DNA of 64,000 bases from Bacillus yapensis (GCF_005280205.1 NZ_SUND01000013.1:82030-146029); one strand, 5' to 3'. Positions 44,719 through 54,143 are shown, counted from the stretch's first letter. Notes: a model not told the origin generated them from the letters alone. Numbers and translations are program-made.

Positions 44719-45480
44719 ATGACGATTCAACAGGAATACACGTATGACGTGATGGAAGTCTGTCTACTGGCGGGGAAGATTATGCTTGAGAGCGGAGCGG
44801 AGACATATCGTGTCGAGGACACGATGATGAGAATGGCCCAAGCGTTTGGGGCAAAAGAATCTCATAGTTATGTCACGCCGACAGGTATCATTTTTTCCAT
44901 TGAAAGTGAACAACCGACGAAAACAAAGCTGTTTCGTATCACGAATCGTACCACTGATTTACATAAGGTCACATTAGTGAATAGCATATCGAGAAAAATC
45001 ACGAGCAATGAACTAACGATGGTTGAAGCCTACCATGCCTTAAAGGAAATTGAGAAATCTGGCGTAGAGTATTCTGTGAAGTTACAGGTACTGGCTGCAG
45101 CGATTGCTAGTGGTTGTTTCTTAATTATGTTTCAGGGAACATGGGTCGACTTCTTACCAGCGGTGATAGCTGGTGGTACAGGATTGGTTGCCTTTATCCT
45201 GGCTCAGAGCCTAGTTCCGATCAAGTTTTTTGCTGAGTTTGTGGCCTCATTGATTATTGCTCTTCTTTCACTATTTTTTGTAACAGTTGGCTGGGGCTTT
45301 GAGTTAGATAAAATTATCATTGGTTCTGTGATGCCGCTCGTACCAGGATTGGTCTTGACGAATGCAGTTCGTGATTTAATGGCGGGGCATCTTGTATCAG
45401 GGCTATCAAAGGGAGCAGAAGCCTTATTAACGGCCTTTGCGATCGGCTCAGGTGTCGCAGTCGTCTTAACTTTTTTGTAG
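44719..45480 (+). CDS. Threonine/serine exporter, ThrE N-terminal part (YjjP type)
   Basis: A 253-residue protein with an N-terminal cytoplasmic domain (VCLLAGKIMLESGAETYRVEDTM) and about five hydrophobic segments (DUF1212). In Corynebacterium ThrE this part is fused to a second membrane domain; here the second part is encoded by the next gene. The two probably form one exporter of threonine, serine or related acids such as succinate. GGGGACAAG precedes the ATG. Confidence 0.85.
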   Translation: MTIQQEYTYDVMEVCLLAGKIMLESGAETYRVEDTMMRMAQAFGAKESHSYVTPTGIIFSIESEQPTKTKLFRITNRTTDLHKVTLVNSISRKITSNELTMVEAYHALKEIEKSGVEYSVKLQVLAAAIASGCFLIMFQGTWVDFLPAVIAGGTGLVAFILAQSLVPIKFFAEFVASLIIALLSLFFVTVGWGFELDKIIIGSVMPLVPGLVLTNAVRDLMAGHLVSGLSKGAEALLTAFAIGSGVAVVLTFL

Positions 45481-45493
45481 GAGAGTAATGAAT

Positions 45494-45952
45494 ATGATTA
45501 TAGAACAGCTCATTACGAGCTTTATTTCCACCGCAGCCTTTGGTATCATCTTTAATGCGCAAAAGGATTCCCTAATCAAATGTGGAATTGTCGGCATGTC
45601 GGGCTGGTTCATCTATGTCGTGATGACCAACTTCGGAGTTGATGCAGTTCCAGCCTCTCTAGCAGGCTCATTTGTTGTGGCATTAATTAGCCAGACTTTT
45701 GCAAGATTGTACAAAACGCCCATTATCATTTTCAATGTTGCTGGAATCATCCCGCTCGTTCCAGGGGGATTAGCTTATGACGCCATGAGAAACTTCGTTG
45801 AGAATGATTATAACCTTGCCATCAGCTTAGCTGTAAAAGCAGGTTTAATCTCAGGGGCAATTGCACTGGGTCTTGTCTTCTCCGAGGTTATTAATCAATT
45901 GATTCGTAAGGCTAAGCTACCTCCAAAAGTATATAAAAGATCAAGACTTTGA
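45494..45952 (+). CDS. Threonine/serine exporter, ThrE C-terminal part (YjjB type)
   Basis: A 152-residue protein with four or five hydrophobic segments (DUF3815), including FNVAGIIPLVPGGLAYDAMRNF. It is the partner of the DUF1212 protein 13 bp upstream. AGGAGAG is 8 bases before the ATG at 45494, better than the ATG at 45488. A terminator follows. Confidence 0.85.
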   Translation: MIIEQLITSFISTAAFGIIFNAQKDSLIKCGIVGMSGWFIYVVMTNFGVDAVPASLAGSFVVALISQTFARLYKTPIIIFNVAGIIPLVPGGLAYDAMRNFVENDYNLAISLAVKAGLISGAIALGLVFSEVINQLIRKAKLPPKVYKRSRL

Positions 45953-45957
45953 TTTTC

Positions 45958-45995
45958 AGAGGCTTTTCTCCATGACGGAGGGAAGTCTCTTTTTT
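45958..45995 (+). terminator. Terminator after the ThrE-type exporter genes
   Basis: AGAGGCTTTTCTCC pairs with GGAGGGAAGTCTCT (mostly Watson-Crick with G-U pairs), followed by TTTTT. Confidence 0.8.
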
Positions 45996-46086
45996 ATGCA
46001 CAACAAAGTATGAGAAGAGCTTTACATAAATAACCAATTTTCTGAGAAGAATATGGAACAAGAAGCAATAAATAGTAAGAACAATA

Positions 46087-46338
46087 ATGCTGAAAATTAG
46101 GATGATCAGAGTGGTTACTTTTACATTTTCCGTGATATTTGCTGGACTTCTTCTGATGATAGCACTTATCGATATGTTTATATGGCAACAATCCTTTTAT
46201 CAATGCATCTCCAAACTGTTCGCCTTAGATCAAGGGGCGAACGAAGGATACGTAATCGCAACAGCAGCTGCCGGTTTTATTTATAGCATCGCAATGGATT
46301 ATCGCATCAGAAAGAATAAAAGGTCACAACAATCATGA
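46087..46338 (+). CDS. Small two-helix protein, probable germinant receptor D subunit
   Basis: An 83-residue membrane protein with two hydrophobic segments (about 9-30 and 53-70) and a basic tail RIRKNKRSQQS. Its stop overlaps the GerB start by 4 bp. Two-helix D subunits encoded with ger operons are known to modulate germination in some Bacillus species; size, topology and position fit. No good ribosome binding site precedes the ATG; GTG at 46111, with AGGATG 6 bases before it, is an alternative start. Confidence 0.6.
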   Translation: MLKIRMIRVVTFTFSVIFAGLLLMIALIDMFIWQQSFYQCISKLFALDQGANEGYVIATAAAGFIYSIAMDYRIRKNKRSQQS

Positions 46339-47462
46339 GTAAGAAACTCGTAGAAAATATTTCATTATGGCAGCTCGCAGTATTAATGTTTACTTTTGAA
46401 ATTGGCAGCGTAGCAGTAGTAGGCGTCGGAACAGATACCAAACAGGATGCTTGGATAGCAGTAGGTGTCGCGACCGTTTTGGGGGCGGGACTCGTTTGGT
46501 TCTATGTGTACTTACTACAGCAGCTACCAGGCAGAAATTTATTTGAAATGATTACATTTTGCTTTGGAAAATGGTTGGGAAAAATCATTGGGTTATTATA
46601 TGTTTATTATTTTTTGTATATATCAGCCAGGGTTTTAAGAGACTTCTGTGAACTCATCACATCGGTTATTTTCGAAAGCACACCTATTGAGGTTATTTCG
46701 ATTACGATGGTGGGAATATGTGCATACATGCTCTATTTAGGTCTTGAAGTATTTGGACGAACAGGAGAAGTATTTATTCCTTATGTTTTCACATTCATTA
46801 TTCTAATTGGCCTAGCTATTTTGTTTTCAGGGGAATTTGAACTGAAGAATTTGCTCCCAATATTGGGAGATGGATTTGGCCCTATTCTGAAACATGTCTT
46901 TCCAAGACTCCTCACTTTTCCATTCGGCGAGTTAGTCACATTCATGGTGATTATTCCGTATGTTTCTCATTTTGCAAAGGCGGCAAAGGTGAGTGTATTC
47001 ACGGTTCTCGTAAGTGGGTTCATTATCATTTATGGAACGTTGATTGAAATTGCTTCTTTAGGGGCGAGACAAATGGAAAGAACTGTTTTTCCATTGCTTT
47101 CAGCTGCACGAGAAATTTCCTTACTTGAATTTATTGAGCGGGTTGATTTAATTATTGTATTCGTCGTTATGTTTGGGATTATCACGAAAGTGAGTGTGTT
47201 TTTATATGGAGGTTTAAAAGGTCTTGAGCACATCATGAATGTTCCATATCGATATATGGTGTTCCCGATTTCCATGATTATTGGCTACATCGCCATTCAA
47301 ATCAGTGCCAATAATGCTGAACATATTGAAGAAGGAATTCGTTTTATCCCTCTGTATATGCATATTCCATTTCAGATTATCTTTCCGATTCTCATGGCCC
47401 CTCTTCTTATCTGGAAGGTAAAAAAACAAAAAAGGAGATCGGACGCAAATGGGTCTCGCTGA
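46335..47462 (+). CDS. Spore germination protein GerB subunit
   Basis: A 375-residue protein of the amino-acid permease-like GerAB/ArcD/ProY family with about ten hydrophobic segments. It shows ISLWQLAVLMFTFEIGSVAVVG, RNLFEMITFCFGKWLGKIIG and FPFGELVTFM. In the inner spore membrane this subunit binds or transports the germinant as part of a GerA-type receptor. It overlaps the small upstream gene by 4 bp and the A-subunit gene by 14 bp. Confidence 0.93.
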   Translation: MSKKLVENISLWQLAVLMFTFEIGSVAVVGVGTDTKQDAWIAVGVATVLGAGLVWFYVYLLQQLPGRNLFEMITFCFGKWLGKIIGLLYVYYFLYISARVLRDFCELITSVIFESTPIEVISITMVGICAYMLYLGLEVFGRTGEVFIPYVFTFIILIGLAILFSGEFELKNLLPILGDGFGPILKHVFPRLLTFPFGELVTFMVIIPYVSHFAKAAKVSVFTVLVSGFIIIYGTLIEIASLGARQMERTVFPLLSAAREISLLEFIERVDLIIVFVVMFGIITKVSVFLYGGLKGLEHIMNVPYRYMVFPISMIIGYIAIQISANNAEHIEEGIRFIPLYMHIPFQIIFPILMAPLLIWKVKKQKRRSDANGSR

Positions 47463-49035
47463 TTTTTTATTTAATCGAAGAAAGCATAAAAACAATAATA
47501 AAATTACTGCGGAAGAGTTGTTTCAGCAAGAAAATATCTCAAAAAAATATTACAAAAGCTTAGAGAAGAACAAGAAGCAAATTCAAGAGCTTTTTCAGCA
47601 CTCCTTTGATTTTACGATCGATCCGATTAAGCTAGGTGATACAGATGCATGTGTATGCTATTTGGGAACGATGTTAAGCAAGGATACCCTTACAAACAAG
47701 GTGCTAAACAGCCTACACCCGCATAATGATCATCCAAGACATAAGGATATTAGTTCAATTCGAGATAATTATTTTCCAACCGTTTCCTATGAATATGCGG
47801 ATACCTTTCATAAAGTGGTGTGGAATGTTTTAAACGGGTATGCGGTCATCATGGTGGATGGTCAGGGGAAGGCACTTTCTTTAGAAATTGGCAATGTTGA
47901 GAAGCGGGCCATTACAGAGCCAAGTACGCAAACGATTATTCGCGGTCCAAAGGAAGCTTTTACAGAAGATATCAACACGAATATTAGCTTAATTCGAAAA
48001 AGAATCAGAAATCCTCATTTGAAATTTGAAAGCTTTTATGTTGGAAGGGATACAAAAACACAGCTTGTGATTGGATATATGTCTTCGATTACGAATGCAG
48101 ATATTTTGGAAGAAGTTAAAAAAAGAATTGAGAAAATCGATATAGGAGGGGTACTTGATTCAGGGAATATTGAAGAGCTTATTTCTGATAAATCTTTTAC
48201 ACCTTTTCCACTTATCTTTAATACAGAAAGACCGGATAGTATATGTGGGCACATTATGGAAGGAAAAGTGGCCTTGATTCTGGATGGAAGCCCTTTTGTA
48301 CTGACGGTACCGAGTGTACTAACGGACTTTTTTGAGTCCTCAGAGGATTATTATCAACCTTTTTTAATGTCGAGCTTTATCCGGTTAATCCGTTATATCT
48401 CTTTTATGATCGCATTAGTTCTTCCGTCCCTTTATGTAGCTTTGTCTACTTTCCATCAGGAGCTCATGCCCACTCAATTATTACTGAGTATTCAAGCGCA
48501 GAGAGAAGGGGTTCCTTTTCCGGCTGTAATTGAGATTTTCGTGATGGAGCTAACATTTGAAATAATGCGTGAGGCGGGAGTTCGGATGCCGAGAGCCGTT
48601 GGTCAAACAGTTTCTATTGTTGGGGCATTAGTAATCGGGCAGGCAGCGGTTGAGGCCGGGCTAGTTTCAAACGTTTTAGTCATTATTGTCGCGTTCACGG
48701 CAATAGCAAGCTTCGTGTCCCCAATTTATAATTTTTCCATTTCGACCAGATTGCTTCGGTTTATTCTGATTCTTTTTTCAGCTATTTTCGGACTATACGG
48801 AGTTCTATTATTTCTCATAGTGATGGTGATCCATCTTGTGAGCTTACGTTCCATTGGTATCCCATATTTGGCGGCAGTTGCTCCATTTGACATTAAAGAA
48901 CAGGATGATATTTTTGTTAGATTTCCGATTTGGGCGAATCGAAAGCGACCATCTTATTTATACCCAGAATCACCAATGAAAAAGAAAGGAAAACATATCC
49001 CGTCTCCACCACCAGCTAAGGGGGGAGGAAAGTGA
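47449..49035 (+). CDS. Spore germination protein GerA subunit
   Basis: A 528-residue protein with a large N-terminal cytoplasmic domain (residues 1-280; motif YLGTMLSKDTLTNKVLNSL), then about five hydrophobic segments containing PSLYVALSTFHQELMPTQLLLSIQAQREGVPFP (by its PLL-like core) and MREAGVRMPRAVGQTVSIVGALVIGQ, and a Pro/Lys-rich tail. GerA subunits form an ion channel in the spore inner membrane that opens on germinant binding. AGGAGAT precedes the ATG at 47449. Confidence 0.94.
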   Translation: MGLADFLFNRRKHKNNNKITAEELFQQENISKKYYKSLEKNKKQIQELFQHSFDFTIDPIKLGDTDACVCYLGTMLSKDTLTNKVLNSLHPHNDHPRHKDISSIRDNYFPTVSYEYADTFHKVVWNVLNGYAVIMVDGQGKALSLEIGNVEKRAITEPSTQTIIRGPKEAFTEDINTNISLIRKRIRNPHLKFESFYVGRDTKTQLVIGYMSSITNADILEEVKKRIEKIDIGGVLDSGNIEELISDKSFTPFPLIFNTERPDSICGHIMEGKVALILDGSPFVLTVPSVLTDFFESSEDYYQPFLMSSFIRLIRYISFMIALVLPSLYVALSTFHQELMPTQLLLSIQAQREGVPFPAVIEIFVMELTFEIMREAGVRMPRAVGQTVSIVGALVIGQAAVEAGLVSNVLVIIVAFTAIASFVSPIYNFSISTRLLRFILILFSAIFGLYGVLLFLIVMVIHLVSLRSIGIPYLAAVAPFDIKEQDDIFVRFPIWANRKRPSYLYPESPMKKKGKHIPSPPPAKGGGK

Positions 49036-50258
49036 AAAAAAGGCTACTTTTGCTCTTGTGTGCCGCCACTGTAATTCTTACTGGCTGTTGGGATAGTATC
49101 GAACTAAATGATATCGCCATCGTAACTGGAATGGCGATTGATCCAGGGAAGGATAAAAAGTATCAATTAACAGTTGGATATGTGAATCCTGCCCAATATT
49201 CTAAGCAAAATCCTGCCCAAGGTGCGCCTGTTTCAATTATGACATTGGAAGGAAACTCTCTTCCAGAAATCTCTGCAAAAATGAATGTGGGCGTGAGTAG
49301 GCGACTTATATTCTCTCATACTAGAGCGCTATATATTAATGAAACAGTTGCTAAAGATAATGGGGTGAGCCATTTTTTAGATTCTCTGGAACGGAGTCCT
49401 CAATTTAGAAATGATTTCAATATCTTAATTACGAAAAATCATACGGCTCGCGACTTTGCAATGATTAATGATCCTGTTGAACGAGTACCATCATTGAAAG
49501 TTCAAAAGTCTATTAAGACCCTCTTAAAAAGCTGGGGTGGTGACCCAAGGGTTCGTCTGACGGATTTTATTGATGCTATTATTGCGGAAGGCCGTAGTCC
49601 TGTCGCAAGTACGGTTGTCATTGAGGGAGATCCCAAAAAAGGACAAAATGCCGAAAGCAATATGGAAGTGAAGGCACCAGCTAAAATTATGCTTGATGGA
49701 TTAGCCGTGTTTAAGAAAGATAAATTAATTGGCTATTTATCATTAGATGATACTCGGAATTATTTATGGACACAAAAATTAGAATCGACAATGATTAGCA
49801 TTCCTTGTGAAGAGGACCAAGATGATGAGAATCCTTTGTATTTTGACATTGTTATTACCAACAATAAATCAGAAATGAGAACGGAGTACAAAGGGAATCA
49901 ACCACAGTTAAAAGTTAATATTTTTTCCGAAGCAAGTATTAATAGTATGCAGTGTCAAAAGGACTTATCGAAAATAGCAACTTTTACGGAATTGGAGAAG
50001 AAAAGCGATAAACAGATCAAGAATATGATTACGGAAACGATAGAAAAAGTTCAAAAGGATTATGGGGTCGATATATTTGGCTTTGGAGAGGCTCTCAATC
50101 GTCAACATTATAAAAAGGCAAAAAAGGTTCTTCCTTATTGGAATGAGGAATTCGCTCGAGCAGATGTTGAAGTGGATGTAAGGATCGCTCTCCGTAGATC
50201 TGGAACGAGGAGTAAAAGCTTTATTTCAGATCTTCCAAAAAAGGATGCGGAGGATTAA
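49032..50258 (+). CDS. Spore germination lipoprotein GerC subunit
   Basis: A 408-residue Ger(x)C lipoprotein with the classic lipobox LTGCWDSIELNDIAIVTGMAID and the C-terminal domain that packs on the outer face of the receptor. Its ATG-containing start overlaps the GerA stop by 4 bp. The ribosome binding site GGGGGAGG lies in the end of the GerA gene, where it also encodes glycines. It completes a D-B-A-C receptor operon. Confidence 0.94.
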   Translation: MKKRLLLLLCAATVILTGCWDSIELNDIAIVTGMAIDPGKDKKYQLTVGYVNPAQYSKQNPAQGAPVSIMTLEGNSLPEISAKMNVGVSRRLIFSHTRALYINETVAKDNGVSHFLDSLERSPQFRNDFNILITKNHTARDFAMINDPVERVPSLKVQKSIKTLLKSWGGDPRVRLTDFIDAIIAEGRSPVASTVVIEGDPKKGQNAESNMEVKAPAKIMLDGLAVFKKDKLIGYLSLDDTRNYLWTQKLESTMISIPCEEDQDDENPLYFDIVITNNKSEMRTEYKGNQPQLKVNIFSEASINSMQCQKDLSKIATFTELEKKSDKQIKNMITETIEKVQKDYGVDIFGFGEALNRQHYKKAKKVLPYWNEEFARADVEVDVRIALRRSGTRSKSFISDLPKKDAED

Positions 50259-50288
50259 AAGGATTACCTAGCTTTTTCCGCCTTTTTT
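50236..50288 (+). terminator. Probable terminator of the ger operon
   Basis: AAAAAAGG..GCGGA within the last GerC codons can pair with TTCCGC.CTTTTTT after the stop, followed by a T-run. The long loop and internal mismatches make this moderate. Confidence 0.5.
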
Positions 50289-50412
50289 CTGTATCTTTAA
50301 GAGTGGCTCAATTCTTAATCTTTCTGATTGATTTTAGAAACGAGCAATTACTATTGAGATGTGCAAAAGTCTATGATATAGCCTTAAGAATAGAAAGCAA
50401 AAGGAGTACAAG

Positions 50413-51555
50413 ATGAGTGAATTAGTACAAACAGAAATGAAGCCCTTTATCCAAGGGGTATGGGAAAAAGAACAATTTGGCCAGCCGACTCAGGTTCAAG
50501 CCTCTGCCATTCCATTAATTTTAGATGGGAAGGATGTCCTTGCTGAATCACCTACAGGAACGGGGAAAACACTTGCTTATTTATTGCCAGTTTTGAATAA
50601 AATTGATCCTGATAAAAAAGCGATCCAAGTGGTTATTTTAGCCTCTTCACAAGAGCTTGTCATGCAAATTTTACAGGAAGTACAAAAATGGAGTGAGGGA
50701 AGTGGCATTCGTTCAGCATCTTTTATCGGCGGGGCGAATGTGAAAAGACAGCTCGAGAAGCTAAAGAAGAGCCCTCATATTATCGCTGGTACACCTGGAA
50801 GATTGTTTGAATTAATCAAACAAAAAAAGGTTAAAATGCACGAAGTTAAAACGATCGTGTTAGATGAAGGGGATCAGCTATTAACCCATGAGCATCTGCC
50901 AACCGTTCAAAATATTATTCGTTCGGCTTTAGCTGATCGTCAAGTTGTGCTGTTCTCGGCAACTTTGTCCAAGTATGTTGAAAAAGAAGCGAAGGACTTG
51001 ATGAAGGATCCAGAAGTCATTCGTATTGAGAAGGATGAAACGATTCAAGCAGGGAAAGTCGAGCATATTTACTTTATTGCTGAGCAAAGAGAAAAGCTCA
51101 AGCTGTTGGAAAAAGTGTCCCGATTATCTGAAGCGAAGGTTCTTGTTTTTATCAAGGATATCGGTAATTTAACGGTTGCGGGTGAGAAGCTAGCCTTTAA
51201 TGGGATTGAGACAGCCCTTCTTCACAGTGATTTAAACAAAGATAAGCGCAAAAATGCCTTGAAGGATTTCCGTACTGGAAAAGTGAATATGCTGTTGGCA
51301 ACTGATGTAGCAGCAAGAGGCTTAGATATTAAAGGAGTTACTCACGTCGTCCATTTAGATTTCCCGAAGGACATTGAGCAATATGTACATCGTTCAGGTC
51401 GTACAGGTCGTTTTGGAGCAGATGGAACAGTGATTTCTCTTGTGACTGAACGAGAAGAACGAGAATTAAAGAAGTTCTGCCGTGAATTGAATATTCCTGT
51501 CGAGCGTAGAGTATTTTTCAAAGGGGATATTGTCAGTCCTGAGGAGAGAAGATAA
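50413..51555 (+). CDS. DEAD-box RNA helicase (CshC/YfmL-like)
   Basis: A 380-residue helicase with the Q motif FGQPTQVQASAIP, Walker A SPTGTGKT, motif Ib GTPGRLF, Walker B VLDEGDQ (a DEGD variant of DEAD), SAT as FSATLS, and motif VI HRSGRTGRFG. The length and lack of a C-terminal extension match the small helicase YfmL (CshC) linked to ribosome assembly. The DEGD box instead of DEAD is unusual but occurs in this subgroup. AAAGGAG precedes the ATG. Confidence 0.88.
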   Translation: MSELVQTEMKPFIQGVWEKEQFGQPTQVQASAIPLILDGKDVLAESPTGTGKTLAYLLPVLNKIDPDKKAIQVVILASSQELVMQILQEVQKWSEGSGIRSASFIGGANVKRQLEKLKKSPHIIAGTPGRLFELIKQKKVKMHEVKTIVLDEGDQLLTHEHLPTVQNIIRSALADRQVVLFSATLSKYVEKEAKDLMKDPEVIRIEKDETIQAGKVEHIYFIAEQREKLKLLEKVSRLSEAKVLVFIKDIGNLTVAGEKLAFNGIETALLHSDLNKDKRKNALKDFRTGKVNMLLATDVAARGLDIKGVTHVVHLDFPKDIEQYVHRSGRTGRFGADGTVISLVTEREERELKKFCRELNIPVERRVFFKGDIVSPEERR

Positions 51556-51614
51556 ATATTTTTCGAAAAGAAAACTCATACTACCAATGAAATCGATAGA
51601 AGGAGTTGAGGTAG

Positions 51615-51743
51615 TTGGGACGTCAGAAAATGGGCAATGCCAATGCAGAACGTAATAAAAATGCGAAAAAACAAAAGGTGAGTTCTGAGCTTGTGGAATT
51701 CACTCCGAAAGATGAAAGAAATCAAAAAAGAATCGAAGATTAA
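51615..51743 (+). CDS. Small Lys/Asn-rich protein, 42 residues
   Basis: A TTG at 51615, 9 bases after AGGAG (51601-51605), opens a 43-codon frame. The product begins MGRQKMGNANAERNKNAKKQ and ends in PKDERNQKRIED. It is hydrophilic with basic N-terminal and mixed C-terminal halves, reminiscent of small spore-associated proteins, but I cannot place it in a family. It lies 59 bp after the helicase gene and is followed at once by a strong terminator, which supports expression. Confidence 0.6.
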   Translation: MGRQKMGNANAERNKNAKKQKVSSELVEFTPKDERNQKRIED

Positions 51744-51747
51744 AAAG

Positions 51748-51783
51748 ACTGACTCAGGACAAAAGTGCCTGAGTCAGTTTTTT
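51748..51783. terminator. Strong terminator between convergent genes
   Basis: ACTGACTCAGG and CCTGAGTCAGT form a perfect 11-bp stem, followed by TTTTT. The last bases overlap the end of the YhfW-type gene. Confidence 0.93.
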
Positions 51784-53309
51784 CAATCCAATTCAATTTT
51801 GGCCAGTGGTTTAACCGCAGGACCATCTATAACCTCTCCGTCAATTGAATACCGTGAACCGTGGCATGGGCAATCCCATGTTCTTTCTCCATGATTCCAT
51901 TCAACCTCACAGCCTAAATGAGTGCAGGTCGTATCGACGATATGAAGCTTTCCGTCCTGGTCACGATAAGCTCCAGCACGCTGGCCATTGACGACAACTG
52001 GAGAACCTTCATCTGCCTCTAAGTCCTCAGGATGATTTGGAATAAATTCGAGCTTTCCTTTAATTAAATTTTTCGCAACATCAAGATTGGTACTGATGAA
52101 CTTTTTTATATCTGGATCCGCATGGAATCGATGAGGGGAATAAAGATCTTTATACGGATTCACTTTGTCTAAAATCGTATCCTTCAGTAGCATTGCAGCA
52201 GCTGTGCCATTCGTAATTCCCCATTTTCGATAGCCAGTCGCAATAAGAACGCGAGGCTGATTTTCGAGAATGGAGCCGACATAAGGAACTTTATCTAATG
52301 TGTACATATCTTGAGCGGACCAACGATACAAGTATTTTTCAATGCCTAGAACTTGGTCACCAAACTGCTCGAGCGCTTGGTAGTGCTTAAGTGTATCGAT
52401 TCCTTGACCAGTTTTATGACCTTCTCCACTAATTAACACCAATTCCTCTCCGTTCATAGGGGTGAAGCGAAGAGAGCGAGTTGGTGTGTCGGCGCTAATA
52501 TACATGCCACCTGGGAATAGTTTTTTTGTTTTTACAGCAAGAATATAGGCTCTTTCAACATACATACGAGCAAAGTACAGCCCTTTTTTATCGCAAAAAG
52601 GAAAATGAGAGGCAGCGATTATATAGTCACAGTTGATCTTTTTCCCATTTCGCAGCATGACCTGTGGATGCTCTCCGTCATCAATATCCATGGCTGCTGT
52701 ATTTTCGTAAATTGTTCCACCGGCCTCGACAAATAGTTGGACAAGCTTATGTAGGTATTTTAAAGGATGAAACTGTCCTTGATTATGCATCACGAGCCCA
52801 TTTTGAATATCAATATCAAGAAGGAGGCTGTTTACCGTAGTGCTTGTAATGCCAAGCTTTTGATACGCTTTTGCTTCCTTTTCAAGCTTATCTTTGCCTT
52901 GATCGGTCGTTGCGTAAATAATTGCATCCTGATCACTATAATCACAGTCAATATTATGTGTTTGAATGGTTTTTCGAATGAAATTAAGAGCGGCATGATT
53001 TGCATCATAATAAAGTCGAGCCTTTTCCTCGCCAAAATGATTGATGAGCTCATCATAAATGATGTTATGTTGAGCCGTGATTTTCGCAGTTGTATGACCG
53101 GTCGTACCCGTTAAAATTCGACCTGCTTCAACGATTGCTACCTTTACTCCCTCTTTTGCTAAAAGATAGCCGGTTGTAATTCCCGTAATCCCTCCTCCAA
53201 CAATGGCGACGTCATACGTTTGATCTTCGGTAAGCTTATTAAATATTGGTAATTGATAATCTCTCCAATAGGACTCAGGAAAAGTGGGCATTTCGAAATT
53301 TCCAGCCAT
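51783..53309 (-). CDS. yhfW: FAD oxidoreductase with C-terminal Rieske domain (YhfW type)
   Basis: A 508-residue protein, close to B. subtilis YhfW in length. A DAO-type FAD domain (VAIVGGGITGITTGYLLAKEG, TGTTGHTTAKITAQH, then GYRKWGITNGTAAAMLL) is followed by a Rieske [2Fe-2S] domain with CTHLGC and CPCHGS. The substrate is unknown. The frame is open to 53372, but that start lies next to the terminator of the preceding small gene; GGAGGG is 5 bases before the ATG at 53309. Confidence 0.88.
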   Translation of the reverse strand: MAGNFEMPTFPESYWRDYQLPIFNKLTEDQTYDVAIVGGGITGITTGYLLAKEGVKVAIVEAGRILTGTTGHTTAKITAQHNIIYDELINHFGEEKARLYYDANHAALNFIRKTIQTHNIDCDYSDQDAIIYATTDQGKDKLEKEAKAYQKLGITSTTVNSLLLDIDIQNGLVMHNQGQFHPLKYLHKLVQLFVEAGGTIYENTAAMDIDDGEHPQVMLRNGKKINCDYIIAASHFPFCDKKGLYFARMYVERAYILAVKTKKLFPGGMYISADTPTRSLRFTPMNGEELVLISGEGHKTGQGIDTLKHYQALEQFGDQVLGIEKYLYRWSAQDMYTLDKVPYVGSILENQPRVLIATGYRKWGITNGTAAAMLLKDTILDKVNPYKDLYSPHRFHADPDIKKFISTNLDVAKNLIKGKLEFIPNHPEDLEADEGSPVVVNGQRAGAYRDQDGKLHIVDTTCTHLGCEVEWNHGERTWDCPCHGSRYSIDGEVIDGPAVKPLAKIELD

Positions 53310-53373
53310 CATAACCCTCCATGAAAAAATAATATTATAGATAATTTTTCCAATTAGGAGAGAATTATTCATG

Positions 53374-53404
53374 AAAAAAGACTGCTCTTTGTAAAAGCAG
53401 TCTT
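53374..53404 (-). terminator. Terminator of the small membrane-protein gene
   Basis: On the minus strand AGACTGCT and AGCAGTCT form an 8-bp stem followed by TTTTTT. It ends the 46-residue gene and lies upstream of yhfW. Confidence 0.85.
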
Positions 53405-53543
53405 AGTCTTGATTCTTCGGTAGTTTGTCCACGGTTGTGGAATCTTCTGTCGGAAGAGCTTTTCTTAAAAAATGGATAAAAATCCAACCAACAATGAAAA
53501 GACTAATGAGAAATCCAATCGTGGTGAGTGCCCATAATAACAT
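53403..53543 (-). CDS. Small single-span membrane protein, 46 residues
   Basis: An ATG at 53543 preceded by GGAAGGAGGGG opens a 47-codon frame. The product begins [20 protein letters not shown], one membrane helix running to about residue 26, then [20 protein letters not shown] as a polar tail. The very strong ribosome binding site and the dedicated terminator argue for a real gene. Function unknown. Confidence 0.7.
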   Translation of the reverse strand: MLLWALTTIGFLISLFIVGWIFIHFLRKALPTEDSTTVDKLPKNQD

Positions 53544-53651
53544 AAAACCCCTCCTTCCATTACACATATATGCAAGGAATTGTCGATAAAGAAGAGGATT
53601 TCTTGCGTGTCTTCAAGAAATAGTAGGAAAAAGAATGTTAGGGGGATGAAG

Positions 53652-54134
53652 ATGAGTGTGAAAACGGCAGATTTATGTGATGATTTTTCAAATGAGCTAC
53701 AGATCGTTAGCTCGGCTTTTCAATCCTATGGGAAAAAGAAATGTTTTTCTGGACCGATTGAGACGGTAAAAGTATTTGAAGACAATGTCTTGGTTAAAAA
53801 GGCATTGGAAACCGTCCCAGCAGGCAGTGTATTAGTAGTCGATGGCGGTGGTTCAAAACGCTGTGCACTAATGGGAGATCGGTTAGGAGAGATTGCGCAA
53901 GAGCGAGGATTAGCGGGTGTTATTATTTATGGGTGTGTACGTGATTCAGCTGAACTAGCCCAATTGGATGTAGGCATTTATGCATTAGGTACGAATCCAT
54001 TGAAAAGCAATAAGGAAGGGAAGGGAGAGAAGAATATCTCTTTAAGTTTCCTGGATGTGACATGGAATCCTGGCGATTACGTGTATGCGGATGAAGATGG
54101 CGTGGTTATTTCGGCGAAAAAGTTAACCGAATAG
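53652..54134 (+). CDS. RraA-like protein
   Basis: A 160-residue protein of the RraA/HMG aldolase-like fold, with [56 protein letters not shown] and [12 protein letters not shown], in which the GxxGGxxR/D active-site pattern is visible. Escherichia coli RraA inhibits RNase E; other members are 4-hydroxy-4-methyl-2-oxoglutarate aldolases. Bacillus lacks RNase E, so an aldolase or unknown role is likelier. GGGGG lies 6 bases before the ATG at 53652; the frame opens at 53580. Confidence 0.85.
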   Translation: MSVKTADLCDDFSNELQIVSSAFQSYGKKKCFSGPIETVKVFEDNVLVKKALETVPAGSVLVVDGGGSKRCALMGDRLGEIAQERGLAGVIIYGCVRDSAELAQLDVGIYALGTNPLKSNKEGKGEKNISLSFLDVTWNPGDYVYADEDGVVISAKKLTE

Positions 54135-54143
54135 AATGTGATG

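Noticed and set aside
53310..53372. N-terminal extension of the YhfW-type protein
   Set aside because: The upstream start borders the terminator of the preceding small gene, and GGAGGG fits the ATG at 53309.
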